The notes: a model not told the origin generated them from the sequence alone. Positions 1 to 8,236 are shown, counted from the first letter of the stretch. The stretch is DNA of 64,000 nucleotides from Kitasatospora sp. NBC_00374 (GCF_041434935.1 NZ_CP107964.1:2108001-2172000); one strand, 5' to 3'. Translations and numbers: made by a program.

Positions 1-321
1 CCCGACCCCGGCCGTCCCGACGTCGCCACCCAACGCGCCGACGAGACCTCCCTGCTGCACCTGGTCCGCCGCCTGATCACCCTGCGCCGCGCCCAGCCCG
101 AACTCGGCGCCCACGGCAGCCTCGAAGTCCTGCACGCCGGTTACCCCCTCGCCTACCTCAGGGGCGGCCGCTTCCTGGTCGTCGTCAACCCGCGCCGCGA
201 GCCGGCCGCGCTGACCCTCCCCGACCTGACGCCGCGCCAGGCCCTCGTGGTGCGAGGCGTCCGCGTCGACGGCACCGAGATCCGGGCGGACGGGTTCTCG
301 TACGGGGTGTTCGAACTCTGA
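1..321 (+). CDS. GH13 (alpha-amylase family) glycosidase, C-terminal part
   Basis: The gene starts before the window and 106 codons are visible, ending at TGA 319-321. The segment DETSLLHLVRRLITLRR is the helix found near the end of the catalytic barrel in GH13 enzymes of the alpha-glucosidase/trehalose synthase type. It is followed by a short beta-rich C-terminal domain (FLVVVNPRREPAALTLP, then FSYGVFEL at the end), as usual for domain C of these proteins. It probably acts on alpha-glucosidic bonds. The catalytic residues are outside the window, so the substrate cannot be read. The next gene is on the same strand 69 bp downstream. Confidence 0.72.
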   Translation, partial: PDPGRPDVATQRADETSLLHLVRRLITLRRAQPELGAHGSLEVLHAGYPLAYLRGGRFLVVVNPRREPAALTLPDLTPRQALVVRGVRVDGTEIRADGFSYGVFEL

Positions 322-390
322 CCACGCCCCACCTGATACAACAGGCGGATCGCCCCCGTTCCGGCCGGGCGCGGGGACAGGGGGAGTCGA

Positions 391-864
391 ATGAAGCGGC
401 GCACCGCGCTCGCGCTCGGCGCGGGCACCCTGCTCGGCGGTGCCGGGCTCTGGGCGGCGACCGACGTCGCCGGAGGCGGCGGCCGCGAGGAGCAACACAC
501 CGGCACCGCCGTGATGGAACGGCACTTCCCAGCGCTCGGCCCACTGGTGTCCGCGCGCTGGGTGACCAGCCGCGACAACGAGCGCACCCTGCCCTCACCC
601 GACTTCGTCGTCACGGCCGTACTGCGTCTGCAACCGGGCAGGGCGGCCGCCCTGATCGCGGGCGGAGGATTCACCGACGACCACGACGGCGTCAGCCTGT
701 CGTGGTTCGAGAAGCCGCTCGCCGGTCTCCAACCGCCGGGCGCGGCCTGGGTGCGCAGCGAAGCCTTCGACGCGACGGTGACGGCCGAGTTCGAGCACGG
801 CCGCTGCTCCCTCGACCCGGCGACCGACACCGCCTTCCTCACGGCGATCAACCCGACGGCCTGA
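391..864 (+). CDS. exported protein of unknown function, probably frameshifted
   Basis: The 157-residue reading frame starts at ATG 391 behind a GGGGGAG ribosome site. The N-terminus (MKRRTALALGAGTLLGGAG) looks like a signal peptide with a twin-arginine flavour; there is no lipobox cysteine. I do not recognise the mature part. The frame stops at 862-864 right after AINPTA, but the adjacent frame continues smoothly from 855 as DGLIRFAYLLLPAG and stays open to 1007. One missing base in the run at 852-854 would join the two into a natural-looking protein of about 205 residues. It may be a broken gene, a sequencing slip, or a true short protein. Confidence 0.5.
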   Translation: MKRRTALALGAGTLLGGAGLWAATDVAGGGGREEQHTGTAVMERHFPALGPLVSARWVTSRDNERTLPSPDFVVTAVLRLQPGRAAALIAGGGFTDDHDGVSLSWFEKPLAGLQPPGAAWVRSEAFDATVTAEFEHGRCSLDPATDTAFLTAINPTA

Positions 865-1012
865 TCCGCTTCGCGTACCTGCTCCTCCCCGCCGGGCCTG
901 AGCAGGCCGTCCCCGACCGCACCCCGGCCTTCGACAACCCGTCCCGCGAACAGCCCACCGTGACGGCGACGTCGGACCACGTCGCCCGGATCGCGCCACC
1001 GTCCTGACCGTC

Positions 1013-1033
1013 GCCCGCTCCCGAGGGGCGGGC
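1013..1033. terminator. weak hairpin between convergent genes
   Basis: Arms GCCCGCTCC (1013-1021) and GGGGCGGGC (1025-1033) pair with one wobble around a 3-nt loop. It sits between the frameshifted exported protein and the convergent TetR gene. Confidence 0.35.
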
Positions 1034-1037
1034 CGTG

Positions 1038-1652
1038 TCACATCGCCGCGCGGGCGAGCCGCCGCAGGCCGTCCCGCATGCGCTGTTCGCCGAGTTCCGG
1101 GAGGAGTGCGGCGACGTGGTCGGCGGCGAGGGGGGCGAGCAGGGCGTGGGCGGTGTGGTCGGGGTCGGGGGTGGCGGTGAGCAGGATGGCCAGGTGGCGG
1201 TGCCAGAAGCGGTAGGCACCGATGCGGTAGCGGGCGCCGGGGGTGGCGGTCTCGGACATCCGGACCAGCGCGAGGTGCTCCAGCAGGTAGTCGAGGTAGG
1301 CGTCGAGGAACGCGGTGAGGCGTTCGCCGGCCGGGGCTCCGGGGCCGAGCGGGGGCGGGCCCTGCAGGACGGCTTCCTGGAGGACGCGTTCGCGGGCGTC
1401 GAGCAGCGCGGCGGCCAGGCCCGACTTGTCGCCGAAGCGGCGGAACAGGGTGCCCTTGCCGACGCCGGCGGCCGCGGCCACCTGGTCCATGGACACGGCC
1501 TCGACGCCGTGCTCGGCGAAGAGCCGGCCGGCCGCCTCCAGTACTGCGGCCCGGTTGCGGGCGGCGTCCGCGCGCTCCTTGGGCGGCGGGGTGCGCAGCA
1601 GTTCCAACGGTGTTGCCGAACCGGACTGCGGTCCGTTACTGTCGTGAGTCAC
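1038..1652 (-). CDS. TetR-family transcriptional repressor
   Basis: The product has about 204 residues when started at GTG 1652-1650 (VTHDSNGPQSG); longer in-frame starts would run over the neighbouring promoter and gene. A classic TetR N-terminal helix-turn-helix is visible (AVLEAAGRLFAEHGVEAVSM, then VAAAAGVGKGTLFRRFGDK), followed by an all-helical ligand-binding domain. It is divergent from the rhodanese gene with only 37 bp between starts. Two GGACTG-type inverted repeats lie in and next to that gap, so autorepression and control of the rhodanese gene are likely. The inducer cannot be predicted. Confidence 0.85.
   Translation of the reverse strand: MTHDSNGPQSGSATPLELLRTPPPKERADAARNRAAVLEAAGRLFAEHGVEAVSMDQVAAAAGVGKGTLFRRFGDKSGLAAALLDARERVLQEAVLQGPPPLGPGAPAGERLTAFLDAYLDYLLEHLALVRMSETATPGARYRIGAYRFWHRHLAILLTATPDPDHTAHALLAPLAADHVAALLPELGEQRMRDGLRRLARAAM
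1623..1634. promoter_or_regulatory. second TetR-type operator copy
   Basis: GGACTGCGGTCC is an imperfect inverted repeat with 10 of 12 bases matching the stronger site at 1657-1668. It lies within the first codons of the TetR gene. Confidence 0.4.
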
Positions 1653-1656
1653 AAGA

Positions 1657-1668
1657 GGACTGTAGTCC
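1657..1668. promoter_or_regulatory. TetR-type operator between tetR and rhodanese genes
   Basis: GGACTGTAGTCC is an inverted repeat with perfect GGACT/AGTCC arms around GT. It lies in the 37-bp divergent promoter region, just upstream of the rhodanese ribosome site GGAGG. Confidence 0.55.
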
Positions 1669-1689
1669 GATTCACCCGGAGGAAGCGAC

Positions 1690-2016
1690 ATGACCACACT
1701 CATCTCCCGTGACGAACTGGCAGCGGCGATCGCGGCCGACGCCGTGACCGTCCTGGACACGCTCGGCGGCGAGTACTACGCACAGCAGCACCTGCCCGGC
1801 GCCGTCGCCCTGGTCCGGGCCGACGTCGACGCGCAGGCGCCCGCCCTGCTCCCGGACCGCGACGCCGCCATCGTCACCTACTGCTCCAACCCGGCGTGCC
1901 CGAACAGCGGCCAGGTCGCCGATCGGCTCACGGCGCTCGGGTACACCGATGTCCGCAAGTACCGCGAGGGCATCCAGGACTGGGTGGAGGCCGGCCTGCC
2001 CGTCGAGACGGCCTGA
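1690..2016 (+). CDS. single-domain rhodanese-like sulfurtransferase
   Basis: This 108-residue protein is one rhodanese domain. The active-site loop is YCSNPACPNS, with the persulfide-carrying cysteine following VTY, and the final helix region RKYREGIQDWVEAGLPVE is typical of the family. The start ATG 1690 has a good GGAGG about 8 nt upstream. No signal peptide is present, so it is probably a cytoplasmic sulfur carrier or detoxification enzyme. It is divergently transcribed from the TetR gene and shares its operator region, which suggests a stress- or ligand-induced rhodanese. Confidence 0.85.
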   Translation: MTTLISRDELAAAIAADAVTVLDTLGGEYYAQQHLPGAVALVRADVDAQAPALLPDRDAAIVTYCSNPACPNSGQVADRLTALGYTDVRKYREGIQDWVEAGLPVETA

Positions 2017-2276
2017 CCCGCGGGGCGGCCGGGCCCGTCGGCGATCGCCGGGCTCGTCGCGGCGGGCCCGGCGCGGCGCCTTCGGCTCCTTTGCCATGTG
2101 CCCCGGGCAGCCGGCGGAACGTCAGGCCCGGGCGCGGTCCGCGCAAATGTGATCAAGGTGAGATCCGGCAACGGGCAATCCGTGTCGACGTGTCCGAACG
2201 GTTTCTGCGAGGCTGGTCCGGCCCCTCCAGCGCCGGCGGGCGCTCCCCGGCGCCACTCCCACCGAAAGACTCGATC

Positions 2277-4949
2277 TTGCGCATACGCCGCGCCCTCGGC
2301 CTGACGGCCGCCGGGGCCACCGTCGTTCTCACCGTCCCGGTACCCGCGCTCGCGGACACCGCGGACACGCTCTACGTCAACAACGCCGCCCCCGCCCACT
2401 GTTCGGACGACGGCCCGGGCACCCAGGCACAGCCGTTCTGCACCGTCACCGCCGCGGCGAACGTCGTCGAGCCGGGACAGACCGTCCAGGTCCGCTACAC
2501 CCAGGGGTACCTCGAGGAGGTCCACCTGACCCGCTCGGGCACCCCCGACAAGCCGATCACCTTCGTCGGCACGCCGGCCTCCACCACCGGATCGATCGGC
2601 AAGCTCCCGCTCGTCGGCAAGGGCGCCCACGCCTTCGTCGTCTCCGGGGTGCACGACGTGGTGGTCCGCCAGTTCGCCGTCCGCAGCACGCTCGACGGGG
2701 TGACCGTGACGGACTCCGCCCGGGTCACGGTCGACGCGAACACCTTCGGCTCCGACGTGCGCGGGGCGGCGGTCCGGGTCACGGGGCAGAGCGACCACGT
2801 CACGGTGAGCCGCAACCGGCTCTACCAGTCGGCCGGTGTGGTGGCCGAGGGCGGCGCGCACGGCACGGTGGTCACCACCAACGACCTCTCCCGCACGCTG
2901 AGCGGCGTCCGGGGCACCGACGCGCCCGGTCTGACGGTCGTGCACAACACCGTCGCGTTCGCCTGCGGCCCGAGCGTCACGCTGGACGGCGCCTCCACCG
3001 GCGCGGTCGTCGAGAACAACGTCCTGACGGCCCACAACGGCGAGTCGCTCTCGACCGGACCGGCCACCACCTGCGGGGCGGACACCGGCGGGCGGGGCGA
3101 GTCCGAGGTCGTGGTCGCGGCCGCCGCCACCGCCGGCACCACCGTCGACTTCAACGTCGTCCACCCGTTCGCCGACGCCTCGGCCTACACCTGGGCGGGG
3201 ACGGCCTACCGCTCCCCGCAGTCGCTGACCGCCGCCACCGGCCAGGCCGGCCACGACGCCGACCAGGACGTCAGGTTCAACCCGGGCAACCTGCCGGAGC
3301 GCAACACGCTGCTCGAGACGGCCACGGCCGCCATCGACTCGGCCGACCCGGCCGCGCCCGGAACGCTCCCCGCGGACCTCGACGGCAGGGCGGCCCTGGA
3401 CGACCCGCTGGTCGCCAACACCCCCGGGGGCACCGGCCGAGACCGCGGCGCCCACGAGCTCGAAGGCCTGCACAGCGCCTACCTCCAGACCATGGGGATC
3501 AACGGCTCCCCGGACATGGGGCCGCCGCCGCTCGACATCCGACTCACCGCCAGTGTCACCAACTCCTGGCCCACCAAGGTCACCTACACGTACGAGTTCG
3601 ACGACGGCAGCGCGCCGCTGGTGACCACGGACTCGTCCGTCGTGCACACCTACACCGCGGTCGGCGCCTACCACCCGACCGTGACCGCCACGGACGAGCT
3701 GGGCGTGCGCGTGGTCAGCCCGCAGCTCGCGTACGTCTACGTGAACCGTCCCGGCCCGCTGGTGCCGGTGCTCAACGTCAGGCCCGTGGAATCCGGGCCC
3801 GCGCTGACCTACTGGGCCGACAGCAGCTACAGCTCGGGCCCGTGGAGGATCCGCGACTTCCGGGCGGACTTCGGCGACGGGACCGTCGTCAGCTCCGGCG
3901 TCCTGCAGCACACGTACGCCCGCCCCGGCACCTACACGGTGACGCTCACCGAGACGGACGAGGGCGGCCGAACGGCCAGCGTCAGCAAGGTGGTGGACGT
4001 CGACTACACCGACGCCCAGAAGGCGCTGCGGTCCGGGGAGCGGGTCCGCGTCCTGGCCCAGACCTCGAACGACGGGCTCTCGGACGGCCAGGCGAACTAC
4101 ACCAGCGGCAGCTGGGGCCCGTTCGCCAAGATCGCCCCGGCCGACCCCGCACCGGTCTCGGTCGCCGCCGCGTACACCGCGAACGGCAACCTGCACGCCG
4201 TCCGGACCGCGTTCGACGGCATGGTCGAGGTCGCCGACTGGGACCGCACCGGCACCCTGTGGGGCAACTGGTCCGCCGTCCCGGGCAAGGTCCCGGCCGG
4301 GCTGAACCCGTCCGTCACCCAGGTGGCCGCCGCGAGCATCGGCAACAAGCTGCACGTGGTCGCGCTCGCCGAGGGCCGGATCTTCGAGGCCGTCGGCGAC
4401 TACGACAGCGGCCGCTGGAGCGGGTGGGGCGAGATCACCGCCGCCACCTGGCTGCACGCCCCGGTCGGCCGGATCGCGGTGGCCGCCATCGGCAACACCC
4501 TGCACGTCGCGGCCCTCGGCGCCGACGGGCACCTGCGGGTCGCCGACGGCGACTACACCCGCGGCACCTGGAGCAACGGCGACCTCACGGCGTACATCGG
4601 CAGCCCGAGCGGCATCACCGAACTGTCCGCCGCCGCCATCGGGTCGAAGTTCCACGTCCTCGCGCTGGCCGGCGGAAACGTCCACCAGGCCACCGGCGAC
4701 TACGCCGCAGGCACCTGGACCAGTTGGGCGAACGTGTCCGACGCCATCGGCCTCGGCGGCTCGGTCACCCGGCTGAGCGCCGCCGCCACCGGCAACACCC
4801 TCCACCTGTACGGCGTCGGCAACGGCCACCTCCACAACGCGAACGGCGACTACACCGCCGGCCGCTGGTCCGCCTGGGCCGACGTCACCGCGCCCGGCCG
4901 CAACGTCCCGGAATCCGGTATCACCGGACTGGCCGTGGCCGGTTCCTGA
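2277..4949 (+). CDS. large secreted beta-helix / PKD / propeller-repeat protein
   Basis: I place the start at TTG 2277, which gives 890 residues and a clean signal peptide (LRIRRALGLTAAGATVVL... cut after PALA near residue 26). No stronger start is nearby and the ribosome site is weak. Residues about 28-400 form short strand-turn units (YVNN, TVEP, VVRQ...) like a right-handed parallel beta-helix of the pectate-lyase-like type. Two PKD domains follow near residues 420-485 and 490-575 (DDGSAPLVTTDSSVVHTYT; DFGDGTVVSSGVLQHTYARPG). The last 300 residues hold about four 55-residue repeats with the core IGNxLHVVAL, GDYxxGxWSxW, probably a lectin-like propeller. It likely binds or processes polysaccharide outside the cell; no catalytic residues could be assigned. 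Confidence 0.75.
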   Translation: MRIRRALGLTAAGATVVLTVPVPALADTADTLYVNNAAPAHCSDDGPGTQAQPFCTVTAAANVVEPGQTVQVRYTQGYLEEVHLTRSGTPDKPITFVGTPASTTGSIGKLPLVGKGAHAFVVSGVHDVVVRQFAVRSTLDGVTVTDSARVTVDANTFGSDVRGAAVRVTGQSDHVTVSRNRLYQSAGVVAEGGAHGTVVTTNDLSRTLSGVRGTDAPGLTVVHNTVAFACGPSVTLDGASTGAVVENNVLTAHNGESLSTGPATTCGADTGGRGESEVVVAAAATAGTTVDFNVVHPFADASAYTWAGTAYRSPQSLTAATGQAGHDADQDVRFNPGNLPERNTLLETATAAIDSADPAAPGTLPADLDGRAALDDPLVANTPGGTGRDRGAHELEGLHSAYLQTMGINGSPDMGPPPLDIRLTASVTNSWPTKVTYTYEFDDGSAPLVTTDSSVVHTYTAVGAYHPTVTATDELGVRVVSPQLAYVYVNRPGPLVPVLNVRPVESGPALTYWADSSYSSGPWRIRDFRADFGDGTVVSSGVLQHTYARPGTYTVTLTETDEGGRTASVSKVVDVDYTDAQKALRSGERVRVLAQTSNDGLSDGQANYTSGSWGPFAKIAPADPAPVSVAAAYTANGNLHAVRTAFDGMVEVADWDRTGTLWGNWSAVPGKVPAGLNPSVTQVAAASIGNKLHVVALAEGRIFEAVGDYDSGRWSGWGEITAATWLHAPVGRIAVAAIGNTLHVAALGADGHLRVADGDYTRGTWSNGDLTAYIGSPSGITELSAAAIGSKFHVLALAGGNVHQATGDYAAGTWTSWANVSDAIGLGGSVTRLSAAATGNTLHLYGVGNGHLHNANGDYTAGRWSAWADVTAPGRNVPESGITGLAVAGS

Positions 4950-4964
4950 CCCCTCGGCACCACG

Positions 4965-4999
4965 GGCCCGCCGCACCGGAATCCACCGGGCGGCGGGCT
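4965..4999. terminator. terminator after beta-helix protein gene
   Basis: GGCCCGCCGC (4965-4974) pairs with GCGGCGGGCT (4990-4999) around a 15-nt loop, 15 bp after the stop codon. Confidence 0.5.
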
Positions 5000-5018
5000 C
5001 CGTCGCGTCAAAAACCGT

Positions 5019-5079
5019 GCCGGTCCTCCACCGCAGGTGGTCGTCCTGGAGCGACACCACGGCGCCGGACAGGACCGGC
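5019..5079. other. multi-branched inverted-repeat structure between convergent genes
   Basis: A perfect 9-bp stem (GCCGGTCCT 5019-5027 with AGGACCGGC 5071-5079) encloses a hairpin CCACC-GCA-GGTGG (5028-5040) and a second small hairpin (5041-5054). It lies between the convergent beta-helix and DUF1295 genes and could end transcription from the right. It is not a tRNA. Confidence 0.3.
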
Positions 5080-5095
5080 CCGATGGGCACCGTCG

Positions 5096-5908
5096 TCAGC
5101 CGGCCCGGGAACGGCCGCGGCGCGGGGGCAGCGGGAGGAAGCCGCTGGTGCGGGCCGCGTAGTCGGCCCAGCCTGGTTTGCGTTCACTCAGCTGCCGTTC
5201 CAGCAGGGGTTTTCCGCTGCCGAAGGCGAGCAGCCAGGTCATCAGGAGCACGCCGGGCAGGCAGGCCCAGCCGATCGGGGCCTGGGCCGCGAACAGGAAC
5301 AAGCCCCACCAGACGCAGGCGTCGCCGAAGTAGTTGGGGTGGCGGGTGTACCGCCACAGGCCGCGGTCCATGACCAGCCCCCGGTTGGCCGGGTCGGCCT
5401 TGAAGCGGGTCAGCTGCCGGTCGCCGACCGCCTCGAAGAACAGGCCGACCGCCCACAGGGCGGTGCCCGCGAAGGCGAGCGGTCCGAGCCGGTCCGGCAG
5501 GTACTGGGCGGCCTGGACGGGCAGCGAGACGAACCAGAGGATCCCCGTCTGCAGCAGGTACACCTTCCGCAGGGCGTACCACCCCCGGGAGCCCGCGGGC
5601 GCCCTGGCGAGCATGGCCGCGTAGCGCGGGTCCTCGTCGGCGCCGCGGGAGCGCCGGGCGATGTGGGCGGACAGCCGCGCTCCCCAGACCAGCACCAGCG
5701 CGGTGACCAGGGCGCGGCGCCCGGCGTCGCCGTGGCCGGCCGACAGGCCGTAGCCGGTCAGGGCGACCGCGGCGAAGCCCAGGCCCCAGGCGACGTCGAC
5801 GCCGCGGTGCCGGCCGGTCCGCAGGCCGACCGCGAACGCGGCGAGCATGACGGCGAGCGCCGCGGCCAGGGCGGCCGCGAGGTTGACCGCGAAGGCGCCG
5901 CCGTTCAC
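5096..5908 (-). CDS. DUF1295 membrane protein (steroid 5-alpha-reductase-like)
   Basis: About 270 residues with six or more membrane helices. The C-terminal region carries the family pattern RYTRHPNYFGDACVWWG and a final KPGWADYAARTSGFLP. GTG 5908 overlaps the upstream stop as GTGA, like every other junction in this operon; GTG 5917 is an alternative start. The family is related to steroid reductases and isoprenylcysteine methyltransferases, and membrane lipid reduction or modification is likely. Its place at the end of a CFA-synthase operon next to sigK matches Rv0446c, the DUF1295 gene of the mycobacterial sigK cluster. Confidence 0.85.
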   Translation of the reverse strand: MNGGAFAVNLAAALAAALAVMLAAFAVGLRTGRHRGVDVAWGLGFAAVALTGYGLSAGHGDAGRRALVTALVLVWGARLSAHIARRSRGADEDPRYAAMLARAPAGSRGWYALRKVYLLQTGILWFVSLPVQAAQYLPDRLGPLAFAGTALWAVGLFFEAVGDRQLTRFKADPANRGLVMDRGLWRYTRHPNYFGDACVWWGLFLFAAQAPIGWACLPGVLLMTWLLAFGSGKPLLERQLSERKPGWADYAARTSGFLPLPPRRGRSRAG

Positions 5909-6189
5909 CGGTACCACTGCGCGGGGGTGGCCGTGAGGGCTGCGGAACCGTCCGGGGCGGGGCGGACGGCGAGGATCTGGTCGACGCCCGTCCGGCGCTG
6001 CGCGAAGGCCTGCGAACTGCCCACCAGGTAGAGCCGCCAGAGCCGGAAGGCCGGAACGCCGACCAGGGCGACGAACTCCGCCCGGCGTTCCTCCAGGGTG
6101 CGTCGCCAGGCGTCGATGGTGCGGGCGTAGTGCTCGCGCAGGGCCTCGGCCTGGCGGAGTTCGAGCCGGGCCGCCGCGGCGGTGGTCAT
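5905..6189 (-). pseudogene. truncated second CFA-synthase-like methyltransferase (C-terminal remnant)
   Basis: The 94-residue frame starts at ATG 6189, overlapping the upstream stop by 4 nt. After about 15 residues (MTTAAAARLELRQAE) it goes directly into ALREHYARTIDAWRRTLEER and later FRLWRLYLVGSSQAF and VDQILAVRP. These are the last 75 residues of the cyclopropane-fatty-acid synthase family. The SAM-binding core is entirely missing, so it cannot be a methyltransferase. It looks like a second paralog reduced by an internal deletion that kept its start and its coupling to the neighbours. It could still have an accessory role; the frame itself is intact. Confidence 0.6.
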
Positions 6190-7475
6190 CGGCGGGCCCC
6201 CTCGCGGGTGAGGAGCAGCTGCTGGACGTCCAGGTAGCCGGTGCGGAAGCCGGCCTCGGAGTACGCCAGGTAGAGCTCCCACATGCGGCGGAAGACCTGG
6301 TCGAAGCCGAGGTCGGCGACCTCGTCGGCCCGCTCGGTGAAGCGTTCGCGCCACAGCCGCAGGGTCTCGGCGTAGTGCGGGCCGTAGGGCCGGCAGTACG
6401 TCAGGTGCAGGCCGGTGCAGCGGTCGGCGGTCTGGGCGATGGCCCGGACGGAGGGGATCAGGCCGCCGGGGAAGATGTACTTGAGGATCCAGGTGTACGT
6501 CTCGCTGCTGGCGAGCATCCGTTCGTGCGGCATGGTGATGGCCTGCAGGGCGGCCCGGCCGCCGGGGGCGAGCACCCGGTCGATGGTGCTGAAGTAGGCG
6601 GGCCAGAACGGCCGTCCGACCGCCTCGATCATCTCCACGCTGACCACCGCGTCGTACTCGCCGTCGGCGGCGCGGTAGTCGCACAGCCGGACCTCGGCCC
6701 GGTCGCTCCGGCCGGCGTCGGCGATCCGCCCCCGGGCCAGGGCGAGTTGCTCCTCGGACAGGGTCAGGCTGACCACCCGGGCGCCGCGGGCGGCGGCCCG
6801 CAGGGCGAGTTCGCCCCAGCCGGTGCCGATCTCCAGCACGCGGGTGCCGGGGCCGACCCGGGCGAGGTCGAGCAGTTGGTCGATCTTCTTGTGCTGGGCC
6901 GCCGGCAGGCTGCCCCAGTCGGCCTCGGGGAGGCCGTCGGCGCCGGTGGGGAAGACGGCCGAGGAGTAGGTCATGGTCGGGTCGAGGAAGAGCGCGAACA
7001 GCTCGTTGGAGAGGTCGTAGTGGCGGCTGATGTTGCGCCGGGCGTTGGCGGTCGAGGGCTGCTCGGCCTCGGGCTGGCGCTGCACGTAGAGCCGCCGCAG
7101 CCACTGGGCGCCGGTCGGCACCAGGGTCTCGGGGGCGGTGGCGAGTTCGGTGAGCAGGGCGACCAGGTCGGGTGAGTCCCAGTCGCCGGCCTGGTAGGAC
7201 TCGCCGAAGCCGATCAGTCCGGTGGCGCCGATCCGGTGGAAGAAGGCGTCCGGCCGGTTCAGGGTGAGCACGGGCGCGCCGGGGCCGGCGGGTACGAGCA
7301 CGCTCCCGCCGGGCAGTTCGACCCGCAGGCCGCGCCGGCGGGCGACCCGGCGCAGCAGGCGTTCGGCCACGGCGGCCCGCAGCGGGACCTCGGGGACGCG
7401 GGCGACGTCGGGCCAGCGCCGGGCGTCGACGGGGACCGGCCGGTGGTGGACGGGTCGGAAGGCTTGCTGGGTCAC
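6186..7475 (-). CDS. CFA-synthase family SAM-dependent fatty-acyl methyltransferase (UfaA1-like)
   Basis: The 429-residue protein starts at GTG 7475 (VTQQAFRPVHH), overlapping the DUF1365 stop as GTGA. Family marks are HYDLSNELFALFLDPTMTYSS near residue 150, the SAM loop VLEIGTGWGELALRA near 210, SVEMIEAVG, and the C-terminal FRRMWELYLAYSEAGFRTG. These enzymes methylate or cyclopropanate the double bond of an acyl chain in a phospholipid using SAM. In the sigK cluster of mycobacteria the equivalent gene is ufaA1. Together with the FAD, DUF1365 and DUF1295 genes it probably makes a modified branched or cyclic fatty acid. The exact product is not readable. Confidence 0.88.
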   Translation of the reverse strand: MTQQAFRPVHHRPVPVDARRWPDVARVPEVPLRAAVAERLLRRVARRRGLRVELPGGSVLVPAGPGAPVLTLNRPDAFFHRIGATGLIGFGESYQAGDWDSPDLVALLTELATAPETLVPTGAQWLRRLYVQRQPEAEQPSTANARRNISRHYDLSNELFALFLDPTMTYSSAVFPTGADGLPEADWGSLPAAQHKKIDQLLDLARVGPGTRVLEIGTGWGELALRAAARGARVVSLTLSEEQLALARGRIADAGRSDRAEVRLCDYRAADGEYDAVVSVEMIEAVGRPFWPAYFSTIDRVLAPGGRAALQAITMPHERMLASSETYTWILKYIFPGGLIPSVRAIAQTADRCTGLHLTYCRPYGPHYAETLRLWRERFTERADEVADLGFDQVFRRMWELYLAYSEAGFRTGYLDVQQLLLTREGARR

Positions 7476-8236
7476 GGGAGAGGTACCTCTTCCTTGGCCT
7501 GGGGCCGGGCGGGACGGGGCTGGACGGGCAGTCCGCGCAGCAGCAGCCGGATGCCCTGGTAGCGGATGTTCAGGGAGACGGCGAGGGTGGCGAAGGGGCG
7601 CCGCAGGACGGCGCGCAGCAGGGCGGCGGGGCCGGCGGGGGTACGGGTGGCGTGCACGGTGGCGGTGAACGGGCGCCCGCCCTCGCGTTCCAGCTGGATC
7701 GTCAGGTCGAGTCGCTCGCCGGGTCGGGGCAGGCGCATCCGGTAGGCGCCGTCCACCGGGAAGAACGGGGAGACGTAGAACTCCTTGGCGGCGTCGGCGT
7801 GGCCGTCGGCGTCGGGGTGCAGCAGGTAGCGGTGGTGGCCGCCGTACGTGTTGTGCACCTCGGCGACGGTGCAGGCGGGGCGTCCGTCCGGGGTGTGGCA
7901 CCAGTAGACGGTGATCGGGTTGAAGACGTGGCCGAGCGAGCGGGCCTGGGTGAGCATCAGGACCCGGCCGCCGGCCAGGTCGACGCCTTCGCCGGCCAGG
8001 TAGTGGTCGAGGTTCCGGCGCAGGGTGAGCCGGGGGTCGCCGGGGTGGTCGGCGGTCCGGAACCGCGCCAGCGGGCGCAGCAGGACGGGCAGCCGGGGCA
8101 GGGCGTCGAGGTCGACCAGCCAGAGCAGGCCGCGGTGGCGGAAGGCGTGCCGCAGGGGGGCGGTCCGTACGTGGGTGGTGGTGCTGTCGTACAGCGCCGC
8201 GCCCCACGGCCCGGGCAGTGGTGCGGCGGGGGTCAT
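7472..8236 (-). CDS. DUF1365 family protein
   Basis: 254 residues, starting at ATG 8236 with an ATGA overlap with the upstream FAD gene and a GTGA overlap with the downstream methyltransferase gene. Family features include an N-terminal ALYDSTTTHVRTAPLRHAFR segment, FNPITVYWCH and VAEVHNTYGGHHRYLL. The molecular function of DUF1365 is not established. It is nearly always found between an FAD amine-oxidase-like protein and a CFA-synthase-like enzyme, as here and in Rv0448c. Participation in acyl-chain modification is therefore inferred from context. Confidence 0.85.
   Translation of the reverse strand: MTPAAPLPGPWGAALYDSTTTHVRTAPLRHAFRHRGLLWLVDLDALPRLPVLLRPLARFRTADHPGDPRLTLRRNLDHYLAGEGVDLAGGRVLMLTQARSLGHVFNPITVYWCHTPDGRPACTVAEVHNTYGGHHRYLLHPDADGHADAAKEFYVSPFFPVDGAYRMRLPRPGERLDLTIQLEREGGRPFTATVHATRTPAGPAALLRAVLRRPFATLAVSLNIRYQGIRLLLRGLPVQPRPARPQAKEEVPLP

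Noticed and set aside
5019-5079. A tRNA-like cloverleaf.
   Set aside because: The outer stem has 9 bp, there is no third arm of correct size, no TTC loop and no CCA or anticodon arrangement.
1878-5090. A 1070-codon open frame on the minus strand opposite the beta-helix protein gene.
   Set aside because: It is rich in Gly, Arg, Val and Asp with no domain, has no usable start signal and follows the codon bias of the plus-strand gene. It is an antisense shadow caused by high GC.
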